Below are positions 11,801 through 22,800 of a stretch of DNA of 64,000 nucleotides, piece by piece (position 1 is the first letter of the stretch; each line of letters opens with the position of its first letter). The stretch is from the NCBI GenBank assembly GCA_963969365.1, contig OZ017746.1, positions 2,852,001 through 2,916,000 of the forward strand, read 5' to 3'. The notes below the pieces were generated by a model, which searched no databases, had not been told where the DNA came from, and saw nothing but the letters and a program-made list of their open reading frames with translations. The stretch comes from Asterochloris sp. CNOR1 (taxonomy: Eukaryota; Chlorophyta; Trebouxiophyceae; Trebouxiales; Trebouxiaceae). A program made the translations under genes and the position numbers.

Positions 11801-14800
11801 GGGCAGACGCCACCTCAGCTCCCTCTGCCCTCAACTGTGCCTCCCGCTGTGTGTACCGCTTAGCAGATTGACCGGCGCGGTCGCTGCTGAGGTGTGCCCA
11901 ACTCTGCCCTGCGTACAGGTGCTGGCCCTGCCCAGCCTGGAGCCTCTGCAGCAGTTCAGCCTGGCAGCCTGCCTGGGCTTTGCTTGGTCCTGGCAGGAGG
12001 ACGCCTTCCCCACCACCTCGCTGCATAGCTTGTGTGCACTGGCCGCTGATGGGCAGCTGGCCATGGTGAGACAGCATCTGTGTCTCTGTGAGCACGCTGA
12101 GCGCACCTGCAGCCCCTCTGCAGCGTGCCCAAGCTGGATATGTGGCTGCATGCGGTGCCCACAGCTGCATCGATGGCCTTGTAGATGTTCAGCAGCCCTC
12201 AGCCCTGCAAGTGCTTGCACCTTTGCAGGTGACAGCAGCATGACCTGTATTGCCCAAAGCGCCCATCTGCCCAGCCAGCTGCGCTGCAATGAGCCTCTCC
12301 TCTGGTCGCAGAGCTGGACAGCCGCACGGCCTGCACAGATGCCACCATGCCCGGCTTGCAGTGCTGTTATCCCTCACAGCCCCTGCTCTCCCCTGCTGCA
12401 GGGTCGTCGCCGCACATACAGTGGTACCACCTGCTTAGGCGCACTTGCGCTGCCAGCACACCTCGTGGCCCTCACCTCTCTGCTGTGAGCCCCTGCACAC
12501 GAGGTGACCCCTCTGCCTTGGCCCCTTGGCAATACACCTCCCAGCCCCTCAATCCTGCTGCAGATCGGCCCCTGCAATGAGGTGGCCCGCGTGTGCCTGG
12601 TGCGCGGCGTGCCCCAGCCCGCCGAGCCCGCTTCACTGTACGACTTTGAGCTGGCACAAGCGGCAGTGGCCACCGCCCGGGCGGTGGCCCAGTTTGAGGA
12701 GAGGGAGCGGGAGCAGCCGGCAAGGGAGAGGCACCCCACCCAGGACCTGCGGCGAGGTGAGGGGCAGTGCTGGGTGGACAGTGGGTGTGTGCAGGGATGC
12801 AGGGGCCAGGGCCTGCACAGCGGTGCGTGATGCACAGCAGTGCAAAGGCGGGGCCTTAGCCCTGAAGCCTGCAGCGAGGTGTGAGGCAGTGCTGGGGGGG
12901 CAGAGGCTCTGGGCGGAATGCTGTCATTGCATAGCACAGGCGCAGCACAGGGTTGAGGTGGTGCTGCCAGGGAGGGGCCCCAGTCACAGGGCATGCAGCA
13001 GGGTCAGGCTGATGCGTCGTGGGACACTCTCTGGGCTGGGCTTTCGGCACAAGGCTTTCACAGCAGTGGCATGGTGCTGCAGAGTGCTTGAATTGCACAC
13101 CAGGCTGGTCAGTGCTTGCGCCCTGGGCCCTAGTTTCATGTGGGCCACTGGCTACCCCTTGTTCTTGCTGTCCCATACCTGCAATTGCCGCTTAGTGGTG
13201 GACTCCGCATGCAGACCTGCCGCGGACGCAGGGCTCAGGCATCGGTGGCTTCCTCCACAAGGTCACAGATGTGGCCACCAAGGTAGGCGCCAATCCACTG
13301 AGCCAACCAGCTTCACTCACGATGGCTTATTTGCAGAGCTCTGAAGTGTAACGCATGTGCACAGCTGCCCCAGGCCCCGGCTGCTACTGCCCTGTGAGCC
13401 TGTGGGGATGCCACGCACCACCCGGTGTGATGTATGCTCATCTCAGGCCCCTGTCCTGATGTGCAGGTCATCGATGAGTCCGGCAGGGAGCTTCACACCA
13501 TCGGCAAGCACCTGCACCAGGACTTTGACCGAATTGGCAAGAGCCTGGTTGGTGAGTTGCAGAAGCTGCTGGCGCTGGTCACCGCACAGGCAGCCTCGCT
13601 TTCCACAACTGTGGGAGTGGTGGCCTGCAATCAGCAGCCTTTCATGCTGTGATGAGGGTTTGAGGCCCGCCTGCAATGGGTGCAAGCTGCAGGAGGCAGC
13701 TACCACTGCACATGACGGTGCACGCTGTCCTCGAAGGGGAAGACCTATGCTTTGCCGAACTCCCCTGTAAGTACCATCACGTGGCCCAGTGGGCTGTCCC
13801 TGCCCGCAGGCCACGCAGCAGGCTCTGCACCCAAGCGCCCCCCTCCCCCTTCCCTCAGTCAGTTGTTCAGCAGCACTGCTCAGGAGCCTGCAGCTCTGCT
13901 GCTGGAGCCTGATGAGACACCCAGCACAGGCCTCAGTCTGAGGTGAGCGCCGTGCTGGCTGCCCGCTGTTGTTCGTGGTGCCCACAGTGTTGGGCCCTGT
14001 CTGAGGTGAGAGACCTGCTGGCTGCTCCGTCTCACCTGGAAGCATGTTCCAGGCGCCGCTTGAGCAAGCAACCAAGCTTTGCGCGGCCTGCGAGGCCCCA
14101 CCAGGTCGGCATCTGCCAGCAGAGCGTGATGAGGCCCCTGAACAGGATTTGTTGTACGTAAGAGCCATGCTGGCTGCATATAATGATGATGCATCGTGAT
14201 CCTTTCTGCTTTGCCCAGTGTGTCCTCCTAGGCTGCATGCTGTGCCACTGCTGAGCGGATGTACCCTGGCAGTGCGGCAGCCATTCTTTCACTAACTCCA
14301 TCTGTCTGCTACTGGCTGCAGTGGCACACAGTAGCCTGGGCATTGCTGGCCAGGGCGGCCCGCCTTCAGGGCAGAGCAGCTCAGTTGGCGCCCCATGCAT
14401 CTCTGTGATGGCCTTATCGATGCCGCTGCTGCCTGCAGTGGCACCCAAAGGTTGGGAGTTGGCGGCCAGGCCGGCCAGCCCTCTCGGCGGCATACCTCTG
14501 AACAGCTCAGTCGGCGCCCCACGACTGATGCCTTCAGCTCAGGCGCAGCATCGTCAACTCCCATGGCTGGTGGCAGGCACGCAACCCGCGACCAGGGGGC
14601 AGAGGCTGGCCCTAGCCCGGATTGTGAGCTGCAGTGCATGCCAGTCCTGGAGTGCCTGAGCTTTGCTCTGGCCTTTTGCTGCTGCTGCCCAGCCCTGCAT
14701 GCGGCTTGAGGGAGTTCAATACTGACCGCTGGGGCAGTGCTGCTCAAAAGGCAGACATATCGAAAGCATGCTGTGAGTGTCCTGCCATGCAGCTATGGAG

Positions 14801-15503
14801 ATGAGCCTGGCTATTCGGGGCTGCAATCTGCTTTGTCCCCTTGACACAGATTCTGCTGATCACATGTGCCACATGCTCGGTGCTGCATGCCTTCAGCATG
14901 TGCTGCCATGCTCCTGCAGCTGTGGATTTGGATGCTGACCGGGCTGAGCTTTTCAAAGGTGCCAGCGTCGCCAGGTCCGGGGCCAAGGGCAATTCTGTTG
15001 CGCCTCGCTCTGCAGCAGACATCAAGGCGGCATATGGACGCAGTAATACTGCCAAGTGAGCAGTCTGTGAATGTGTGCAGTGCCTGCAGATTGGTTTGGC
15101 ACATGATCTCCTGATTACGAACAGAGCACAACGGGGCCTGGGCCCATGCCTATGCGCTCAGTTGGCGCAGGCAAGGGTGCAGCCCAGCGTGCGTGCAGTG
15201 CGACTTGAAGCCTGTACTGCCTGAAGTGCATTCTCCTGCCTTCAGATCCAAGCAGACATGGAAGCATGCAGCGCGAGCTTTGTCGGGACTGCAATGTTGA
15301 CCATGTGTGCCTGGCCTGTCTGCAGGGCCAAGGGGGCTCAGGCAGTCATGTCTGAGAATGTTGCTCGCATGGAGGAGCGCGGCGAGAAGCTGCGCAACCT
15401 GCAAGACAAGACCGAAGACCTCGGCGATGATGCCATGGACTTTGCCTCCATGGCGAAGCAGCTTGCTGCTCAGCAAGCCAATCGGAAGTGGTGGCAGATG
15501 TGA
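2806..15503 (+). CDS. tomosyn/LLGL-family WD40 protein with C-terminal R-SNARE motif
   Basis: Homologue of tomosyn (plant TYN1, yeast Sro7 relatives), which binds Q-SNAREs and regulates exocytosis. Start at 2806 gives MRSRLKSSIHQQVLKTDGFQ, then FGHAGFPEDTDSLAYEPVQ, the usual opening before beta-propeller 1. Clear exons include 2806..2979, 3152..3286 (VSTSDGRIKIIG), one ending 3814 (TPYLLLGCESGDVMVATLL), 4276..4396 (RMLIVHEQTGALVWDV), 4650..4858, one ending 5644, one ending 6212 (FGNVRGFALVPPDG) and one near 6970-7090 (GHRDGRVRAWDM). About fifteen more blocks follow. An acidic then lysine-rich stretch is at 9924-10125. The last exon (to 15503) encodes an R-SNARE coiled coil, MSENVARMEERGEKLRNL, with Arg at the zero layer, ending NRKWWQM as in tomosyns. 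No membrane anchor. Introns are long and hold many splice-junction copies; one (8841..9273) is GC-AG. Not every exon edge is resolved. Confidence 0.88.
3797..4036 (+). repeat. three copies of a tomosyn 5' splice junction
   Basis: The exon end with GTCAGA donor (3797-3820) is echoed at 3892-3920 and 4009-4036. The real join 3814/4276 restores phase (PYE then VTAEIMGG), so the later copies are intronic. Confidence 0.85.
5105..5215 (+). repeat. 55-base tandem repeat in tomosyn intron
   Basis: About two units; the shared core runs from tcagtc to ctgcagtcatgcatgctcc, at 5111 and again at 5166. It contains a ctgcag acceptor-like site in each unit. Confidence 0.8.
5597..5730 (+). repeat. duplicated tomosyn exon end and donor
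   Basis: Exon end 5597-5644 (donor GTTAGC) resembles 5678-5722 (followed by GTCAAG), offset about 78 bases, both ending AATCAG|GT. Confidence 0.85.
6181..6342 (+). repeat. duplicated tomosyn exon end and donor
   Basis: The exon end at 6181-6212, followed by GTGGGC, is echoed at 6302-6334, followed by GTGGGT; offset 122 bases. Confidence 0.8.
6739..6788 (+). repeat. 25-base tandem duplication at a tomosyn exon end
   Basis: Units 6739-6763 and 6764-6788 both start TGGCGCTGCCATC and end AGT followed by GTCT or its variant. It lies at the end of the exon encoding LHLRGAAIYQW. Confidence 0.7.
7867..7911. repeat. perfect 12-base inverted repeat with 21-base loop
   Basis: CCAGTTGATTAG at 7867-7878 is the exact reverse complement of CTAATCAACTGG at 7900-7911. 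It lies in a tomosyn intron and could form a hairpin in the pre-mRNA. Confidence 0.9.
7929..8130 (+). repeat. duplicated tomosyn 3' splice junction
   Basis: The acceptor region at 8095-8129, followed by the exon encoding VLYNIKLADQAISS, is echoed at 7929-7956, offset 166 bases. Both contain ATCTGCCTGCAG. Confidence 0.75.
8841..9273 (+). other. GC-AG intron in the tomosyn gene
   Basis: The exon ending ALAAADSG is followed by GCAAGC, the usual GC-donor consensus. Joining after cag at 9273 restores phase to GSESSAATASVG. No GT donor fits here. The intron also holds a copy of the downstream exon (9162-9209) and a run of 13 G (8914-8926). Confidence 0.65.
9162..9332 (+). repeat. copy of exon start sequence in upstream intron
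   Basis: Exonic 9286-9332 matches intronic 9162-9209 at most positions, starting GCGCAGCCA in both; offset 124 bases. Confidence 0.8.
12746..12899 (+). repeat. duplicated tomosyn exon end and donor
   Basis: 12746-12777 (exon ends at 12756, donor GTGAGG) and 12868-12899 share CTGC, GCGAG|GTG and GGCAGTGCTGGG; offset 122 bases. The real join to the exon starting DLPRTQGSGIGG near 13217 keeps phase. Confidence 0.85.
13930..14180 (+). repeat. three copies of a tomosyn 5' splice junction
   Basis: Junctions at 13943, 14006 and 14158 are each followed by GTRAG and then TGCTGGCTGC. The first two also share GTCTGAG before the junction. Confidence 0.85.
14313..14523 (+). repeat. duplicated 3' splice site plus exon-like block
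   Basis: 14316-14396 and 14432-14521 both begin CTGCAGTGGCAC, share a GGCCAGGSCGGCC core and end with a CAGCTCAGTYGGCGCCCCA block. Confidence 0.8.
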
Positions 15504-15692
15504 TGGTCGCCTTGATGCCCCTCTCTTGACCCCTCACATTTCTTGCTTTGTAGCTTTTGATTTTCGGATTGGGTCTTAGCACCAGGAATGCATGTTTCAA
15601 TGTCATATTGTTGGATGCGCCCCTTCAATGCAAGGTCAACTGCATATGTCGAGCATAATCTTGAACTGCAGTCAAGGTTCTAATGTGAAATA

Positions 15693-18600
15693 TCAGCCGT
15701 CCCCATCAGCTGGTCCAAGCCTGCGTTCCCACTCAGGATTTCGCTCAGCTGCCTGCTGTGCATCTTGCAGCTGCCTCTCAACAGCTGAAGGAGACATGCT
15801 GCTCAGCTCCACCTCCAAAATCACAGAGGGCTGCTGCTGACCTGTGGGAGGGGCTGCTCGAGTGCTGTCAACAGCTGCAGGAGCCGCTGCAGGCTCGGAG
15901 TCGAGGTCACTAGTGCCTGGAGCGCTCACTTGGGCCCCAGGCTGCGCACCAGATGCAGCTGCACCCTGAGGGCCCCCGCTGCCGTCCTCCAGGCTGCTTG
16001 AATGCAGCCTGAAGGGCGAAGAACGCGTTATGTGCCAGGGCTGCATTGCGCGCATCGTCAGGGCCATCCACATGCATGCACACACACACAGCTGGCCTGC
16101 ACATGCACTCACTCTGTGTGTCCAGCAGCACTGCTGATGAGGCCAGTTCCTTCTTCTGGATCCCAGCCGCGCTGCTGGTGCCAGCGTTGCAGCCTGACCC
16201 TGGTGCTGCTGATATGCGCCAGGAGCTCCCTGAGCCAGGCAAAGTCGTCCATCATGATCACGCGTCCACCTGCACACAGGCCCTGACCAGATCCAGGATG
16301 CGACTTGAGGTCATCTGTCCAATCTAAGTATGGCTGCCAATGGACTGCAGCTGCAAGGTCTTCATGGGCTTTGCTGCCCAGCATGCATGTGATGTTCAGA
16401 GCGGTGAGCAGTTTATTGCTGGCTGCCAGTGGAGTGGGAACCCATTTGCGGGCTGTGGACAGCAGGCAGTCAGGCTGAGAAAATAGTGGCTGCTTGCGCA
16501 AGGGCCACAGCTGACAGGGCTGCTCACACAGGGAGCCATGCTGCTGCTGCTGAGCGTCTAGCAGGGCGCACCGAACGAGTGGTAGCGCCACATCTGGGCG
16601 GACTTGAGGATGGCCATGCCACACAGCGACCCCACTGCCAGGCCACTCAGGATGGCAAAGGTCACTGACAGCAGGTCGGTGTAGCGAGCTCCTGACGTCA
16701 CCCAGATGGGCACACCAGCATCGTCCATGCCCACTGCAGCCAGGTGCACAGGGGTGGCAGGCAAGAGGAGATGGCAGCACGCCTGATGGTGGACCATGGG
16801 GAGGGGCACAAGGCAGCCAGTGGGGAAGCACCACCGTCTGCTACACGTACAGCTCTTTGATGGTGGCATGGGATGTTTCCAGTGATGACGGCTTGCTGCC
16901 TGCCCATCAATGACGCATGTCATGCAGGCCTCAGGTGCTGCATGAAGCATGGCACCAAGTGAAGGCGTGGCGACATGCTGTTGATGCCCCTGACGCAGTG
17001 GAGCATGCTGGTGGTATGCAAGGCGCCTGACTTGTCAGGGTGTTGCCCAACACTGCACGCCCATGGCACACAGACAGACGTCACAAGCGCTCAGCATCAG
17101 CATGGCATGCTGGTGTACCTGACGCCCCTGGCAGGCTATAGTACATCATGAAACCCCTGCCTGCTGTGCTGTTGTCCATGCTGGTGAAGACCACCAGGGC
17201 TGACAGCTGGGGGTCGTTCCCAGTCTGCCAGGCACCGCCAGGAGCAGGAGGGCGCGTGATGATGGTAGCTGGAGGCGCACTGCCTGCACACCACTCCAGA
17301 GAGGGGCATCCTCCTTGAGCTGGGGGCATGTAGGGTGCGTACACGCTGTCAGGTGTGGGCACCGTGCAGACTGGTCTGCTGGGGGCAGCAGGACGCACAA
17401 GAGACAGATAAAGCGTGGAAACTCAGAGGCCTGCAGGCGCTTGCGATGTAGCACGCGGATGCTGGCAACATGCAGCTGGCTGCACAGGAGAGCAGGGTTC
17501 ACCCGACCAGCAGCACTGAGGCACAGCACAAAGCTGCTGGCCCAGGGCAGCAGGCTGCGCGCTGCAGACTGGGGGAGCACGGCCCACGGTGGCTGTGCAG
17601 GGGAGCATATGACGCCAGAATGTGCAGCAGCTTGAGCAACACCTGTCAGGTTGGCGCGCAGCCTGGACGAGTTGGCGGCAGGGCCGTCATAGATGGCAAG
17701 GGAGTCAGAGGTTGCCAGCTCAAGGGAGAGAATGCTCAGGGCAATGGGGCTGTACAATGGGCTGATCAGCCATTGGCACTGCGAGCCTGGCCTGCATTCA
17801 GAGGCAGCATTGCTCGCCTGCTTCTGTGCAGGAACACCACACATGCATGCCAAATGCAGTGACAGGCCATGTCCTGCAAGTTGATGTTGAGTATTCAGTG
17901 ACTGCGGCACGGCAGCACTGCTTGCCTGTATTTTTGCCTGCTGGGGCTGCCATCTGTGAGGGTCCCGCTGACATCTGTCAGCACTGTGTGGCTGTCACAG
18001 TATGGTCCTGCAAAGCACTCGACATGGGATCAGTCAGCGTCAGTCAGAGTGCTGCCAGCCCTTGGGCAGGCCAGAAAACAACATGAGCACAAGGACATTG
18101 TGTCAGTGCTGTTGATAACCATTCTGGGCTGAAGGAGGCTGTTGATGCAGCGATCCGCCTGCGCAGCTGCTGCTTCGCCAGGACACGCCACTCTTTGACG
18201 CACCACTCTCTGCTTTCAGGTACTGCTCCATCTCAGGATGGCTTGCCTTGCTGCCAGGTCAGCGCCCAGCCCAGCCCCTGCCTGGCCCCATCAGCCTTGA
18301 AGCGCAAGACCACCTCGCTGGCAGCCACCACCATGCTCTGCTGCCCAGCTGCAGCCAGTGCTGGCAGAGAGCCTGATAGGTTGGCCACCACGTCTTGCAG
18401 GCTGTTGGAGACAGCCAGCACCCACAGGGTGTCGAAGGCAGGCTCGGTGTCAAACCTTGAGAAAGTCAGCCTGCACAGGCAGAGGCCAAGAACCAGCAAC
18501 AGGTCAACTACAGCCAGTGCTGTGAGGTGCCCCCCACAGAGCAGGTTCAGGCAGTGCTACCAGGCAAGTCTGATTGTCCAGCAGGGCTGGCATATGAAAC

Positions 18601-19607
18601 AACCCCGGGCCCACAGGGCACGAGCGTCAGGCGGTCACTGTTCACACCATCACTGCATCACCTCAAGCAGTGATGTCAGGTGTTTTTGGCTCCCTGCAGC
18701 CCTGCCAGCACATGACACACCTCCATGCACAGACCTGATGCGGGAGTAACCTGGGACAATCCTCCAGCTGCAGTCAGTACTGGGGGCATAGGCCTCCCCC
18801 GGAGGTGAGCCATCTGTGAGGCTGCCCAATGCAGCAGTCAGCAGGGTCTCCCCCATGCAGAAGGGGCCTGTCTGAGGCGAGGGGCTTGCCCCAGAGGGAC
18901 TAGAGGCTGCACAGCCGCTGCAGGTGAACACCAGCCTGCAGATGGTGCATGCAATGGTTCAGATTTCAAAGTGCACTGCCCGCATGCAGCTCTGCTGGAG
19001 CACCTGTGTGCAAGGGAAGTTGGCAGCCTTGCTCCTGGGGAGCCTTATACTATGCCAAGGAAACAAGTGTGCCAGATTAGTGTGCACACCAGGCCAGCCC
19101 GGCAATGCTCTGAGATAGGACCCTTTGTTGCAATGCTCTGCCTGGTGCACAGCTTGCGTTGAATTGGGCCACTGATTGCATACAGCTCTGCGGGGGACAG
19201 TGCTCACCTTGGCTCTCCAGCATCACAGGCTACTTGGCCTGTCCCCTGTGTGAAGTTCGTGGTGCTCAAAGCACAGGCAGCTGTGCTGGCAGCAGAATCT
19301 GGCTGAGCTGTGCATGTCAACACAGTGCCTGTCTCCAGCTTGGCCAAGAGCAACGGGAGGCCTGCAACATATCTCTGCTGATAGTCACGACCAAGATTGA
19401 TGGGAAACAAGCGCACCATGAGCAAACACCTTCTGCTGTGCCGTTGTTAAGCATCAGATGCAATGGCAGCAACCCTGGCCCATTTGAAGCCTGACATGAC
19501 ATTGTCAGGGCTTGTGCATTGGCATGAGCTTCTGCCAAGTACAAGTACCCGGCCTGGGCAATCTGGCAACCGCACAGAGCCCAAAGGACCGCCAGAAGGC
19601 GCATCAT
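15693..19607 (-). CDS. secreted or single-pass membrane protein with several CUB-like domains
   Basis: N-terminal signal peptide MMRLLAVLWALCGCQIAQAG (start 19607; an upstream ATG at 19661 is also in frame). Cys-poor CUB-like blocks follow: LTFSRFDTEPAFDTLWVLAV with later ASEVVLRFKADG (about 18480-18240), STDCSWRIVPGYSRI (about 18780), LATSDSLAIYDGPAANSS (about 17690) and ALVVFTSMDNSTAGRGFMM (about 17190). A membrane segment, LLSVTFAILSGLAVGSLCGM, lies near 16670-16610. The last exon (stop at 15693) is acidic and Gln/Pro rich, probably cytoplasmic. CUB domains usually bind protein or glycan ligands outside the cell; the role here is unknown. Exon joins are not all resolved, and domain calls rest on short patterns (aromatic-rich strands, DSLxIYDG), so CUB assignment is likely but not certain. 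Confidence 0.68.
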
Positions 19608-19817
19608 CTCAGGCAGATGAAAATGTGAAATATCAACATGTCCATAAAAACCGTAATCCATTCAAGCTTGATCTTGCTTGCAGAGAGAGCCTGTTGACGT
19701 TCGTTCAACATCTGCCTAGGGTCTCCTGACTGCAAGTACATCAGCCTGGTCACAGATCAACTCTAGCAAGACCTGATCAGATTTGTAATACCTGAGAAGT
19801 CAGAAATTCAAGCTAGC
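19608..19817. promoter_or_regulatory. shared head-to-head upstream region
   Basis: 210 bases separate the start codons of the CUB protein (-) and the ACC-synthase-like gene (+), so both promoters are likely here. No core motif identified. Confidence 0.4.
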
Positions 19818-22800
19818 ATGAGCCCAGATCATGGCCTGTCAGTCAGAGGCATGCGAAGCACCAAGAGGACGATGGCGTATTTTGATGCCGTGATGAAGCT
19901 CCTGCAGAGGCCATGGTGGGGCTTGATAAGTCAGTCTGGTTCTCTGTTCATTTCAAGCCCCTAAACTCCTGTATCAAAAGCCATGCATGCATAGCTAAAA
20001 CAGGGTTGATGTTCTCTGCAGGAGTCATGCTGACAAGGAAGGCAACATCGTCATGTCGGTCAGTACATTGTCTGTTTAGGGCCTGCTCGGTGGCTGGCAG
20101 CATTTGCAGCCAGCTTCTGCATGCACTCTGCTGATGCCAGCCTTGCGTGCTGCTGTTGAGTCTGCTGGAAGGCTTTGCTGCCCAGCCTTGCCTGCCGCCA
20201 AATAGCTAGCTGAGGACAGGCTCCTTGCAAGAAGACAGTCCTGCCTGCCGTCTGTTGTTAGCAGGCTCCCCGCGAGATGTCAGCTCTGCCCATTGCCGTG
20301 CAGATTGCTGAGAACAGGCTGACGGCTGATCTCGTTCAGAAGAGGCTCCAGGAGTGCACCAGCGACATCCCATCCAGCGTGTTTTTCTACGATAACATGT
20401 CAGGCATCGCCAAGTTCAAGGCAGCCCTTGCCAAGATGCTGGAGCACACCTTCATGAAGGTCAAGCTTTTCAGTTGGTGCCTGCATCTCCAGCTGCCAAG
20501 CCGGCAGCTGCAGATAGTTTAGCTCTAGGTATAACATTTGCAGAGTGGACTCAAGGCTGCCCTGCTAACACCAGCCCTCAACCTGCCAATTGGTCTGCGT
20601 CATATTGGGGCCGACCGGGTGTGGTGAAAGCACAATCTAGTAGGACTGGCCCATGCCTTGCCGGCTGAAAGCCCCAATCTGGAGCTATCTTGTCCAGGGG
20701 CCTGACCATCGGCTGCTTGTGCCGCGATGCTGCATCCGAGATCACACCGGGTCAGCCCATGCTCTCTTCACACGCCTGGAGTGAATGCCGGGCTCAGGCT
20801 GGCCATTCTTGCTGCACCGGGCAGCGCAGCAGGCAGGCAGCAGGCAGCGCTGTGCAGCATCTCTGGCGGGGGGGTACCTAGCATTGTGCCCACTGTGAGC
20901 TCAGGAGCTGTACAGCAAATGTTGCCCTGCCATTTGCTGCAGCATCTGTTGCTTTGATGAAGTTCCCGAAGTCCCCCTGCGTCTGCCCAATCTGCAAGGT
21001 ATGTCTGCAGGTGCTGCACGGCAGAGGGCTAATCTGTCGCTGACTGCAGCGACTGTTATCTTGGCAGCTCCACCAGCCTGCCCACTGTGAGCTTTGCCTG
21101 CAGGGGCTGCATGTGGAGCCAGAGCTGCTGACCATCTCTTCAGGCTGCGGCGCCATTGTGGATAATGCCATGTAAGTGAGGAGCTGCATGTGATGGCTTG
21201 ACATGTGCAGCATGTGGTGCCGCAGCCAGCTGCTGCAGAGCGCGAGGAGCATGGCCACATGGTGGGCTGCACCAGTCAGGCCTGAGGTTGTGCTGGGCAT
21301 GTGCCCTTCTAAAGACCTGCTGCACCGGTCAGACACGATGTCCACAGCGTGGCATGAGGCGGCATGACATGCTGAGCGACGTGCTTGTGCTTGCAGCTTT
21401 GCGCTGACAGATGCTGGCAATGGAGTCCTTCTGCCAGCGCCTTACTATCCTGCATTTGACTGGGATTTGACGGTGAGACCTGCGTGACCAGAGAAGAGCA
21501 GCCCTGTGCCTGCACAGCCCTAGGCTGCCATGCAGGCATTGCGGCTGCCACCGCTCTGTGACTTGGGCGCCCTGCACAAGCAGCACCATGACACACTCAA
21601 GCATGGGCTTGTTGCCATGCATCCTGCAATCCTGTGCATCGAGGCAGACACCCAGCAGGGACCTTACTGCATGCTTCCCTTGCAGGCAAAAAACGAGGCT
21701 GTCCCCATCCCTGTGCATCTTAGCGCCTCACAGGAAGAATATGACCTGCAACTGGACCATGCAGCTGCTGACTTTGTAAAAAGGACTGGTGGGTTACTGC
21801 CTCACCGTGCACACGCACTGGAACGTAAGGGTATGCCAGTGGATGTAAGGATGTGCCAGTCACAGTACTGTGGGAACTGTAAGAGGGCCGCGTGTCCCAG
21901 ACGCTGTTCCATGGGTGCCTGCTGCTACAGCTGTGCAACTCTTTCAATTATGAAACCTACAGCTGGCAGACACACTTCAGGCACTCAAACAATTCACTGT
22001 GTCACTGCAGGCAAGCGGGTGAAGGTGCTGCTTGTCACCAACCCAGATAACCCAACAGGCAAGGTGTACAGCAGGGAGCAGCTGTCTCAGATGCTCAGCT
22101 GGTGCCTGGAGAATGGTGTCCACTACATCAGGTGCGCTGCCGACAGATCCTGGGACACCTCAGCACAAGCCGATCTCCTCAACTCACCCCTGGAAGCCGC
22201 TGCCAGGCTCCTCTGCATCTCACATCTTAGCTGCTGCCAAGCAGGAGGGCAAAGTCCTGCCAGCTGCATTTACCTAGCAGCGCCTGTCAGGCAGACTGCA
22301 TAGTGTGTAGCATGGTCACAATGGCTGCCTGTGGAGCACCTATCACCTAGGCTAACCCTGAAGTCGACCCTCCGTGCACTGATCATCTTCTGATGTCCCA
22401 GTTGTGCCAAGGATCATCTGAAGGAGTGTTGCCACACTCGACGCTGTGCATTCGGGCAAGTGAACTTGCCTTCAGACGGTCACAGCCCTTGCTGTGCCCC
22501 TGCAGTGATGAGGTGTATGCGAATGCAATTTTTGGCAAGGCGCACTTCGTATCCATTGAGCAGCTGGTGGAGCAGGAGGTGCAGGAGGGCAACATCCAGG
22601 CAGAGGAAGCCCAGACTTTTGTGGTAAGCCGCTGCACCCCGCAGCTGTGTGCAGTGCCAGCCTGGTGCAGGGCACTTGCGGGTCTGTAGTTGCGCAAAGT
22701 CCACTTGTGCTGTGCCGAGCTCAGGCTGCCTCTGATCAGAGTGGTGAGCTGCGGCACACATGGAGTGGGTGCTTATTTGCAGCATCTGCAGCCGGTCATC

